From UBA1172 sp049889655 (GTDB lineage Bacteria; Pseudomonadota; Alphaproteobacteria; Puniceispirillales; UBA1172): 11,540 bases of DNA. The stretch covers positions 1-11,540 of the forward strand of contig JBMHCY010000018.1 of NCBI GenBank assembly GCA_049889655.1. The letters are read 5' to 3'. This document shows, piece by piece, positions 1-6,672 of the stretch. A program made the translations under genes and the position numbers. Position 1 is the stretch's first letter. Every line of letters begins with the position of its first letter. Below the pieces are notes generated by a model. The model worked only from the letters and a program-made list of their open reading frames with translations, did not search any database and was not told the origin of the DNA.

Positions 1-865
1 CCTTGATGAGCGGATGGACGGGATCATGCGGGTTTCGGTCGTTGCCACCGGCATGGAAGCCGAAACGGCCATTCGCCCCCAGCCGATGCCTGAAATCGCC
101 ATGAAGCCGCTTGTTGCGGCAACACCGGCACCGGCCGCCGCAGCCATGCCGGCTGAAGCTCCGGTTGAAGCACCGGTTGAAACTGTGGCTGAAACCCCGG
201 CAGAGCCCGTTGTGGCCATGGCCGAGACTGCTGTGCCGGTCGATGCTGATCCTGCCATGGAAGCCCCGGCTGTAATGGCGGAAGAGGCAACCCACGTTGC
301 GGATGAACCGGATTTCACCTTCAGCCCGGAGCCGCCGGTGGCCGAAGAAACCGAAGCCGCAGCCCCTGCGGAAGAGGGCTATTACAGCGATGACCCCAAT
401 CAGCATGACCTGATGGATATCGTTGAAACCCCGGCTGCCGAGGACAAGGAGGAGCCGTTCATCCTGCGTGATACGGTTGATCCTGATGAAACCCCGGAGG
501 CCACAGCCCCGGCGGAAGCGGCAAAGCCGGCCAAGGCCAGCCTGATGCGGAACATCTCTCGGATCTTCACCGGCAAGGATGCCGACGAGCCGAAGGAAAC
601 CCCGGCCGCTGACAAGCGCGATGGTGTCACCTTCCTCGAACCGGTGATCACGGCCCCGGAAACCCCGGCACAGGAACCGGAAGCCCCGGCCGCTGAAACA
701 CCAGCAGCCGAAGCCCCGAAAACCGTGGCTGAGATGGCGGCAACACTGGCCGAAGCCACCCCTGCAGCAGAACAGCCTGCACCGGAAAACCAGCTTGATA
801 TGACCCCCGCCCGGGATGATGTCGATCTGGAAATTCCGGCATTTCTGCGTCGCCAGGCCAACTGA
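1..865 (+). CDS. ftsZ: Cell division protein FtsZ, C-terminal part (5' end outside window)
   Basis: FtsZ is the tubulin-like GTPase that polymerises into the cytoplasmic Z-ring and organises septum synthesis. Only the last 287 residues are visible (first whole codon at base 2); the GTP-binding domain with its signature loop lies upstream. The visible start (LDERMDGIMRVSVVATGM) is the last strand of the tubulin-like core. A disordered linker of roughly 250 residues follows, very rich in Ala, Pro and Glu with repeated ETPA, EAPA and PAAE units. It is interrupted by a basic/hydrophobic island at bases 524-577. The final 15 residues (DVDLEIPAFLRRQAN) are the conserved C-terminal peptide that in other bacteria binds FtsA and other membrane tethers. 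The linker is far longer than the roughly 50 residues of E. coli, but long linkers are known in alphaproteobacteria. lpxC follows after 202 bases. Identity is secure despite the missing core. Confidence 0.95.
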   Translation, partial: LDERMDGIMRVSVVATGMEAETAIRPQPMPEIAMKPLVAATPAPAAAAMPAEAPVEAPVETVAETPAEPVVAMAETAVPVDADPAMEAPAVMAEEATHVADEPDFTFSPEPPVAEETEAAAPAEEGYYSDDPNQHDLMDIVETPAAEDKEEPFILRDTVDPDETPEATAPAEAAKPAKASLMRNISRIFTGKDADEPKETPAADKRDGVTFLEPVITAPETPAQEPEAPAAETPAAEAPKTVAEMAATLAEATPAAEQPAPENQLDMTPARDDVDLEIPAFLRRQAN

Positions 866-923
866 TCCACTGGCCTTGCGATTGATGAAATGGCATGAAA
901 ATCCGGTCACCTGACCACGATTG

Positions 924-961
924 CGAATGGTAACCGTATTGCTACATACGGTTACTATTCG
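924..961 (+). promoter_or_regulatory. 16-bp inverted repeat / RNA hairpin in the ftsZ-lpxC spacer
   Basis: Arms 924-939 and 946-961 are complementary over 16 positions: 15 Watson-Crick pairs plus one G-U pair (929/956), with a 6-base loop (TGCTAC). The inner 10 bases of each arm (GTAACCGTAT / ATACGGTTAC) match perfectly. Weaker pairing continues outward to 920/965. It starts 59 bases after the ftsZ stop. The bases just downstream (TGATTTGTCC) are not a proper T-run, so it is not a classic intrinsic terminator. It could protect or process the ftsZ mRNA 3' end, serve as a dyad operator, or form part of an lpxC leader switch. The structure is seen directly; its role is not known. Confidence 0.55.
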
Positions 962-965
962 TGAT

Positions 966-994
966 TTGTCCACAGGATCAAAAAGACCTATTTT
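966..994 (+). promoter_or_regulatory. Candidate sigma-70-type promoter for lpxC
   Basis: TTGTCC (966-971) and TATTTT (989-994) each match 4 of 6 consensus bases and are separated by exactly 17 bases. Transcription would start near base 1001, giving a leader of about 65 bases before the lpxC ATG. The position just after the hairpin suits an internal promoter that lets lpxC be expressed apart from ftsZ. Such matches arise by chance, so this is only a candidate. Confidence 0.3.
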
Positions 995-1067
995 TCAATA
1001 GCAAGCGGTTGACGCCGACACCACGAATAGACAACGACAAGACCCAACAAAAACAGCCTTGCCCTTT

Positions 1068-2006
1068 ATGACCGATCTTCCCATTCAGCAACAGACTTTG
1101 GAAAAGAGCGTCTCGCGTAGCGGTATTGGGCTCCATTCGGCCCGTCTTGTCGATATTACCCTTCATCCTGCTCCGGCCGATACCGGGATTGTTTTCCGCC
1201 GCACCGATATCAGCGGCGTCGATCACAGCATCCCCGCCCTCAGCAGCAACATCGCCGATACCATGCTCAATTCCCAGATCATGAACCGTGATGGCGTCAC
1301 GGTGGGGACAGTCGAGCACCTGATGGCGGCATTCTGCGGCATGGGCGTCGACAACGCCTTTGTCGATATCAACGCGGCCGAACTGCCGGCCATGGATGGC
1401 AGCGCGCTCTTGTATTGCGAGATGATCCGCGAAGCCGGGGTGAAGCCTCAGGTGGCATCCCGCCGGTATCTTCAGGTGCTGCGCCCGATCCGTGTCGAAA
1501 AGGACGAAAGTTACGCCGAGATCACCCCGGCCCACGATCTCAAGATCAATGTCAGCATCGACTTCGTTGATCCGGCGATCGGCCGTTCCCAGTATTATTA
1601 CAATCACACGGATATCAGTTTTGAGACCGAACTCGCCTCGGCGCGAACCTTCTGCCTCTATGCCGATGTGACGAAACTGCGGGCGGCAGGTTATGCCCTC
1701 GGCGGGTCACTGGACAACGCGATTGTTGTCAAGGAAGGGGTCATCCTCAACGATGGCGGGCTGCGCTATTCCGATGAATTCGTCCGCCACAAGACGCTGG
1801 ATTGCCTCGGTGATTTCTATCTGGCCGGGGCCCATGTGCTGGGCAATGTCAAGACTTCACAGCCCAGCCACGCGCTTAACAACCTGCTGCTTCAGGCCTT
1901 GCTCGCCGATGAAGATGCCTGGCGGATTGTCGACAGCACGGCTTCTGCCGGGGTCCAGCTGCCCCATGATGAACCCGCCCAGGCAGCCATGGTCCGTTTT
2001 GCCTGA
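1068..2006 (+). CDS. lpxC: UDP-3-O-acyl-N-acetylglucosamine deacetylase LpxC
   Basis: LpxC is the cytosolic zinc amidase that removes the acetyl group from UDP-3-O-acyl-GlcNAc, the committed step of lipid A synthesis. The 312 residues match the usual length of about 305. The N-terminal GxGLHS motif is present (residues 19-24). The catalytic set is intact: Glu83 and zinc ligand His84 in VEHLMAA, zinc ligands His241 and Asp245 in RHKTLDCLGD, Asp249, and the catalytic His268 in SHALNN. I chose the ATG at 1068; a TTG at 1059 in the same frame would add only three residues. Neither start has a clear Shine-Dalgarno sequence; the upstream bases are A-rich (AACAAAAACAG). In E. coli LpxC is controlled mainly by proteolysis, but whether that applies here cannot be read from the sequence. 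The gene sits between ftsZ and bamD, as is usual in alphaproteobacteria. Confidence 0.98.
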   Translation: MTDLPIQQQTLEKSVSRSGIGLHSARLVDITLHPAPADTGIVFRRTDISGVDHSIPALSSNIADTMLNSQIMNRDGVTVGTVEHLMAAFCGMGVDNAFVDINAAELPAMDGSALLYCEMIREAGVKPQVASRRYLQVLRPIRVEKDESYAEITPAHDLKINVSIDFVDPAIGRSQYYYNHTDISFETELASARTFCLYADVTKLRAAGYALGGSLDNAIVVKEGVILNDGGLRYSDEFVRHKTLDCLGDFYLAGAHVLGNVKTSQPSHALNNLLLQALLADEDAWRIVDSTASAGVQLPHDEPAQAAMVRFA

Positions 2007-2008
2007 TC

Positions 2009-2029
2009 AGGGGTTTTCTTTCCCCTTTT
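2009..2029 (+). terminator. Weak terminator-like hairpin after lpxC
   Basis: AGGGG (2009-2013) can pair with CCCCT (2022-2026) around an 8-base loop, followed by a short T-run (2026-2029). It begins 3 bases after the lpxC stop. A 5-bp stem with a wide loop and only four T's would at best terminate part of the transcripts, which could lower expression of bamD-recN-ligA relative to lpxC. The pairing may equally be chance. Confidence 0.25.
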
Positions 2030-2088
2030 CCTTCACTCTGCTTCATCGTATGTTAAGGACAATGACCTCTCAGCGGATGGAGCCTGCG

Positions 2089-2934
2089 GTGCAGTCCTTT
2101 TTGATCTGGAAAAACAGTCTTTCTTTTCACCGGAGCCCGCTGGTGATGCTGGTGCTTGCCGCTTTTGCCCTGGGGGCCTGTTCATCCAATGACAGCAGCC
2201 TTGTTCAGGAAGAAAGATCAGCCGCCGAACTTTACAACATCGCCATGGACGAAGTCGAAAACGGTGATATCGGCAAGGCCTCGCCGCTGTTTGACGAGGT
2301 CGAACGCCAGCATCCCTATTCCCGTCTGGCAACGAAATCACAGATCATGTCAGCATGGGCGCTTTATCAGTCCAACAACTACCCTGCCGCCATTGGTGCG
2401 CTTGACCGCTTCGTCGAACTGAACCCCGCCCATGAGGATATCGATTACGCGCTGTACCTGAAGGCGCAGTCCTATTACGAGCAGATTGTCGATGTCGAGC
2501 GTGATGCCGATATGACGGTGCGGGCCAAGGAAGCCTTTGAAGCCCTGCTCAACCGGTTTCCTGAAAGTGAATACAGCCGTGATGCCCGGCTCAAGCTTGA
2601 CCTGACCCGAAGCCACCTTGCCGGTAAGGAAATGGCGGTGGGGCGGTTCTATCTCAAGCGCCAGCATTATGATGCCGCCCTGCGCCGCTTTGCTCTCATT
2701 CTCAAGGAATACGACACCACAAATCAGGCCCCGGAGGCGCTTTACCGCATGGTAGAGGCGTATCTTGCCCTCGGCCTTGATAATGAGGCTGAACGCAGTG
2801 CCGCGGTGTTGAAATTCAACTATCCTGATTCCATCTGGACAGAGCGGATGCTGAGCCTCGTTGATGATCCTGAGGCTGATCCCGATCCGGGGTTGCTTGA
2901 CCGCCTGCTGGAGACCGCAACATCGGTATTCTGA
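2089..2934 (+). CDS. bamD: Outer-membrane assembly lipoprotein BamD (ComL family)
   Basis: BamD is the essential lipoprotein partner of BamA in the complex that folds beta-barrel proteins into the outer membrane; it is anchored on the periplasmic face. The N-terminus has basic residues, a hydrophobic stretch and a lipobox LGAC, so the acylated Cys would be residue 31. The remainder is TPR-like helical hairpins, for example residues 45-76, 77-113, 185-212 and 214-248, with the NPAHEDIDYALYLKA stretch close to E. coli BamD. The start is uncertain. GTG 2089 has the best Shine-Dalgarno (GGAG 2079-2082, 6-base gap) and gives 281 residues. ATG 2077 and 2062 are in frame, but AAGGA at 2055-2059 is poorly spaced for both (17 and 2 bases). 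The frame stays open back into lpxC, where it is not coding. recN follows after 3 bases. Confidence 0.95.
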   Translation: MQSFLIWKNSLSFHRSPLVMLVLAAFALGACSSNDSSLVQEERSAAELYNIAMDEVENGDIGKASPLFDEVERQHPYSRLATKSQIMSAWALYQSNNYPAAIGALDRFVELNPAHEDIDYALYLKAQSYYEQIVDVERDADMTVRAKEAFEALLNRFPESEYSRDARLKLDLTRSHLAGKEMAVGRFYLKRQHYDAALRRFALILKEYDTTNQAPEALYRMVEAYLALGLDNEAERSAAVLKFNYPDSIWTERMLSLVDDPEADPDPGLLDRLLETATSVF

Positions 2935-2937
2935 TCC

Positions 2938-4599
2938 ATGCTGACACGCCTGCTTGTTCGCAACGTTGTTCTTATCAATCGGCTTGATCTGGATTTTCGC
3001 AAAGGGCTTACTGTCCTGACCGGTGAAACCGGGGCCGGTAAATCGATCCTGCTGGATTCGCTCGGCCTTGCTCTCGGCAGCCGCGCCAATTTCGGGCTGA
3101 TCGGGCTCCATGGTGACCGTGCCGATGTCACCGCCTGCTTCGATATGCCTGAAGGCCACCCTGTCTTTGCCCAGCTCGATGACGCCGGGATTGAGACCGA
3201 TGGCGAGATCATCCTGCGCCGCCAGTTGCGTGAGGGCAAATCATCGGCCTTTATCAACGACCAGCCTGTTTCCGGCGGGATGTTGCGGCAGATCGGCGAT
3301 AGCCTCATCGAAATTCAGGGGCAATTCGAAGGCCGCGGGCTGCTTGATGTCTCAAGTCACCGTATTCTGCTCGACCGCTTTGCCGGAACCACCAGCCTCG
3401 CGGAAGAGACCGCCAGGGCGTGGCAGCACTGGCAGGAGGCCGCAGCCGCACTCGCAGAAGCCCGCGACGCCCTCGAGCGGGCCCGGGCCGAGGAAGATTA
3501 TCTGCGTGATGCTGTCAGCCAGCTCGATGAGCTTGATCCCGAGGCGGGAGAGGAGGAAACCCTCGCAGCCGAACGCACCATGCTGGCCAATGTCAATCGC
3601 ATCGCCGAAGCGCTTTTTGAAATAGAGCAGGCTGTCACCGCCGAGACCGGGGCGTCGTCGCTCATGGCCTCGGCATCACGGACAGCCGACCGGATGACAG
3701 AGATGGCCGGAACGCTGCTTGATCCTGTTATCGCCGCACTGGCGCGCACCGAGGCCGAAATAGAGGAACTGACCCACGCCATCACCGCTGCCCGCGACAG
3801 ACTGGAAGGAGACCCGGGCCGCCTGACAATGATCGAGGACAGGCTCCATGCGCTGCGAACACAGGCACGCAAACATCAGGTTAGTGTTGATGAGTTGCCG
3901 CAAATCCATGAAGACATGCGCACCAAACTGGCAAGCCTCGATGATCAGTCCGGCGGGCTGGCGGTGCTGATCAACAGCGAAGCCGAGGCGGCTGATGCAT
4001 ACCGCCGTCTTGCCGAAACCCTCTCAGCCGAAAGGCGGGCCGCCGCGGCGCGGCTGGATGCTGCCGTCATGGCCGAGTTGCCGCCGCTGAAACTGGAACA
4101 GGCGCAGTTCGTGACTGTGATCGAAGAGTTGGATGAAAACCGTTTCGGCCCCACCGGCATCGACCAGATCAGGTTCGAGGCCACCACCAACCCCGGGATG
4201 CAGACTGCTGCCATCGACAAAATCGCCTCCGGCGGTGAACTCGCCCGGTTCCTGCTCGCGCTCAAGGTTGTGCTGGCCGATTCTTCCATGCCGATGACAC
4301 TGATCTTCGATGAAGTCGACAGCGGTGTCGGCGGCGCGGTCGCTGCAGCAGTCGGCAACCGGCTGTCTCAGTTGGGGGAGGTCATGCAGTGCCTTGTCAT
4401 CACCCATTCGCCTCAGGTGGCTGCCCGTGGCCGTTACCATTACCGGATCGCCAAGGCTGAAGCCGATGAGGGGATGATCAGCCGGGCTGAACCCCTGCAA
4501 TCGGATCAGCGGATCGAGGAGATCAGCCGGATGCTTTCGGGCAGTACCGTCACCCCGGAAGCCCGGGCAGCAGCCCTGCGCCTTCTGGAGGCTGAATAG
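2938..4599 (+). CDS. recN: DNA repair protein RecN
   Basis: RecN is a cytosolic SMC-like ATPase acting in recombinational repair of double-strand breaks. At 553 residues it equals the E. coli protein in length. Walker A is GETGAGKS (29-36, Lys35). The ABC signature is SGGE (431-434). Walker B with its catalytic Glu is LIFDEVD (Asp458, Glu459), followed by the H-loop His490 in THSPQ. Between the ATPase halves lie two Glu/Ala/Arg-rich coiled-coil arms, about residues 150-235 and 265-390, including the family-typical GRLTMIEDRLHAL stretch. One oddity: the motif usually written IHGQH reads IQGQF here (127-130). No good Shine-Dalgarno precedes the ATG, and the bamD stop is only 3 bases away, so translation is probably coupled to bamD. 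In many bacteria recN is SOS-induced, but no LexA site was noticed near the start. Confidence 0.98.
   Translation: MLTRLLVRNVVLINRLDLDFRKGLTVLTGETGAGKSILLDSLGLALGSRANFGLIGLHGDRADVTACFDMPEGHPVFAQLDDAGIETDGEIILRRQLREGKSSAFINDQPVSGGMLRQIGDSLIEIQGQFEGRGLLDVSSHRILLDRFAGTTSLAEETARAWQHWQEAAAALAEARDALERARAEEDYLRDAVSQLDELDPEAGEEETLAAERTMLANVNRIAEALFEIEQAVTAETGASSLMASASRTADRMTEMAGTLLDPVIAALARTEAEIEELTHAITAARDRLEGDPGRLTMIEDRLHALRTQARKHQVSVDELPQIHEDMRTKLASLDDQSGGLAVLINSEAEAADAYRRLAETLSAERRAAAARLDAAVMAELPPLKLEQAQFVTVIEELDENRFGPTGIDQIRFEATTNPGMQTAAIDKIASGGELARFLLALKVVLADSSMPMTLIFDEVDSGVGGAVAAAVGNRLSQLGEVMQCLVITHSPQVAARGRYHYRIAKAEADEGMISRAEPLQSDQRIEEISRMLSGSTVTPEARAAALRLLEAE
4587..4591 (+). promoter_or_regulatory. 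ligA ribosome binding site inside the recN end
   Basis: GGAGG lies in the last codons of recN, 8 bases before the ligA ATG at 4600, which directly follows the recN TAG (TAGATG). It fixes the ligA start and would allow terminating recN ribosomes to restart. Confidence 0.7.
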
Positions 4600-6672
4600 A
4601 TGGCGGACAAACACTCCCCCGAGACACTCACCGAGATCAAGGCCATGGCTGAATTGCAGGTACTGGCCGAACAGATCGCCTATCACAACAGCCGCTATCA
4701 CGGTGATGACAACCCGGAGATCAGTGACGCTGATTTTGATGCACTGGTGCGGCGCAACGATGCGCTTGAGGCGGCCTTCCCCCATCTGGTGCGGCCGGAC
4801 AGCCCGTCAAAACAGGTCGGGGCCAGCCCGAAAAACGGTTTCGGCAAGATCCGCCATGCCGTGCCGATGCTATCGCTCGGCAATGCCTTCAACGATGATG
4901 ACGCCCGGGAATTCGAGGCGCGCATCCGGCGCTTTCTGGCGCTCGATGATGCCACTGCTGTGCCGTTTTCGGTCGAACCGAAAATTGACGGCCTGTCGAT
5001 CAGCCTGCGCTATGTTGACGGGGTGCTGGATCAGGCCGTCACCCGCGGTGATGGCAGCGAAGGCGAGGATGTGACAGCAAACGCGAAGACGATCGGCGAT
5101 ATCCCTCACCGGCTCAGCGGCTCATCCCCGGCGATAGCTGAAATTCGCGGCGAGATTTATATGGGACGCGGCGATTTTCTGGCCCTTAATGCGGCACAGG
5201 AAGCGGCAGGCAGCAAGGTTTTTGCCAATCCGCGCAATGCCGCCGCCGGGTCCCTGCGCCAGAAGGATGTGGCGATCACCGCAAGCCGGCCGCTGCGGTT
5301 CTTTGCCTATGCTGCCGGTGAGATGAGCAGCAGTATCACCGAGACGCATCAGGGCTTTCTGAACCAGCTTCAGGACTGGGGTTTCGTCGTTAACCCGCTC
5401 AGCCGCCATGCGGCTTCCATGGATGAAGCCCTGGCCCATTACGCGGCCATTGCCGAACAGCGCAGCGGTCTTGATTATGATATCGATGGCGTTGTCTACA
5501 AGGTCGATCGCCATGACTGGCAGCAGCGGCTTGGCCAAGTGAGCCGGTCACCGCGCTGGGCCATCGCCCATAAATTTGCCGCCGAAAAGGCTGAAACCGT
5601 TCTCGACGGGATCGATATTCAGGTGGGGCGCACCGGCGCGCTGACCCCGGTCGCCCGGCTCAAGCCGGTAACAGTCGGCGGCGTCGTGGTTTCCAATGCC
5701 ACCCTGCATAACGAGGACTATATCACCGAAAAAGGGATCATGATCGGTGATACCGTGCTGATCCAGCGTGCCGGGGATGTCATCCCCCAGGTACTGGAAG
5801 TCCGCCATGACAAACGCCCCGATAACGCCGCGATATTCACCTTCCCTGATCAATGCCCGTCCTGCGGCAGCCCGGCCATCCGTCCCGAAGGCGAAGCGGT
5901 GCGGCGGTGCACAGGCGCGCTCTCCTGCCCGGCGCAAGCGGTGGAACGGCTCAAGCATTTTGTCTCCCGCGATGCCTTCGATATTGAGGGTCTCGGCAGC
6001 AAACTGGTGGAAGAACTGCACGCTGACGGGTTGCTCAACACCCCCGCCGATGTGTTCCTTTTGCCTGACAAAACCGAAACGCTCGCCGCCCGCGAAGGCT
6101 GGGGCGAGGTCTCCGCCAACAATCTGGCTGCCGCGATCAATGCCCGCCGGCAGATTGATCTCGATCGGGTGATCTACGCCCTCGGCATCCGCCAGATCGG
6201 CCAGGCGACGGCAAAACTGCTGGCCCGTCATTACACCTCAATCGAGGCCATGCTGGACGCTGCTGCCGAGGCCGAAACCATGGCCGGGGCCGCCTGGGAT
6301 GATCTCACCCGCATTGACCAGATCGGTGACAGCGTTGCCCGCGACCTGGTGCAGTTCCTCAATGATGACCACAACCGGGTGGTGATGGCCGCCCTGATGG
6401 CACAGATCACCCCGATCACCCCGGAAGCGGTGGCCGATGACAGCCCGGTTTCCGGCAAGACTGTTGTCTTCACCGGGACGCTGGAAAAGATGAGCCGGGC
6501 TGAGGCCAAGGCCCGGGCTGAATCCCTCGGTGCGAAAGTCGCCGGCTCGGTTTCCGGCAAGACCGATTACGTGATCGTCGGGGCAGATGCCGGCAGCAAG
6601 GCGAAAAAGGCCGCCGACCTTGGCATCACCATTCTGTCTGAAGATGATTGGCTCAACCTCATCGGGGGTTAG
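4600..6672 (+). CDS. ligA: NAD-dependent DNA ligase LigA
   Basis: LigA seals DNA nicks during replication and repair, using NAD+ as AMP donor; it is normally essential. The 690 residues compare with 671 in E. coli, and all domains are present. Domain Ia carries YHNSRYH and NPEISDADFDAL (residues 28-49) for NAD binding. The adenylation domain holds the KxDG motif with AMP-accepting Lys128 (EPKIDGL) and TRGDGSEGEDVT (148-159). After the OB fold comes a four-Cys zinc finger at Cys419, 422, 437 and 443, the same spacing as in E. coli. Helix-hairpin-helix repeats occupy about 450-600 and a BRCT domain about 612-690. The start is fixed by GGAGG 8 bases upstream. The stop overlaps the stop of the convergent aminopeptidase gene. 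All key residues are present. Confidence 0.99.
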   Translation: MADKHSPETLTEIKAMAELQVLAEQIAYHNSRYHGDDNPEISDADFDALVRRNDALEAAFPHLVRPDSPSKQVGASPKNGFGKIRHAVPMLSLGNAFNDDDAREFEARIRRFLALDDATAVPFSVEPKIDGLSISLRYVDGVLDQAVTRGDGSEGEDVTANAKTIGDIPHRLSGSSPAIAEIRGEIYMGRGDFLALNAAQEAAGSKVFANPRNAAAGSLRQKDVAITASRPLRFFAYAAGEMSSSITETHQGFLNQLQDWGFVVNPLSRHAASMDEALAHYAAIAEQRSGLDYDIDGVVYKVDRHDWQQRLGQVSRSPRWAIAHKFAAEKAETVLDGIDIQVGRTGALTPVARLKPVTVGGVVVSNATLHNEDYITEKGIMIGDTVLIQRAGDVIPQVLEVRHDKRPDNAAIFTFPDQCPSCGSPAIRPEGEAVRRCTGALSCPAQAVERLKHFVSRDAFDIEGLGSKLVEELHADGLLNTPADVFLLPDKTETLAAREGWGEVSANNLAAAINARRQIDLDRVIYALGIRQIGQATAKLLARHYTSIEAMLDAAAEAETMAGAAWDDLTRIDQIGDSVARDLVQFLNDDHNRVVMAALMAQITPITPEAVADDSPVSGKTVVFTGTLEKMSRAEAKARAESLGAKVAGSVSGKTDYVIVGADAGSKAKKAADLGITILSEDDWLNLIGG

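Noticed and set aside
400..870. Minus-strand frame of 156 codons rich in Ser, Ala and Gly within ftsZ
   Set aside because: Its low-complexity composition is simply the reverse reading of the Glu/Ala/Pro linker repeats.
1059..1067. TTG as the lpxC start
   Set aside because: An ATG lies only three codons downstream, the extra residues are not family-typical, and no ribosome binding site supports the TTG.
978..1607. 209-codon minus-strand frame covering the lpxC start and the spacer
   Set aside because: A shadow of lpxC; its product shows no domain or credible signal, and LpxC itself is complete on the plus strand.
2026..2054. Possible promoter (TTTTCC, 17 bases, TATGTT) before bamD
   Set aside because: The -35 matches only 3 of 6 consensus bases, so it is no better than chance matches elsewhere in the window.
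1693..2088. Possible long N-terminal extension of bamD overlapping lpxC
   Set aside because: The extension overlaps the conserved LpxC C-terminus in another frame and would put a lipoprotein signal sequence in mid-protein.
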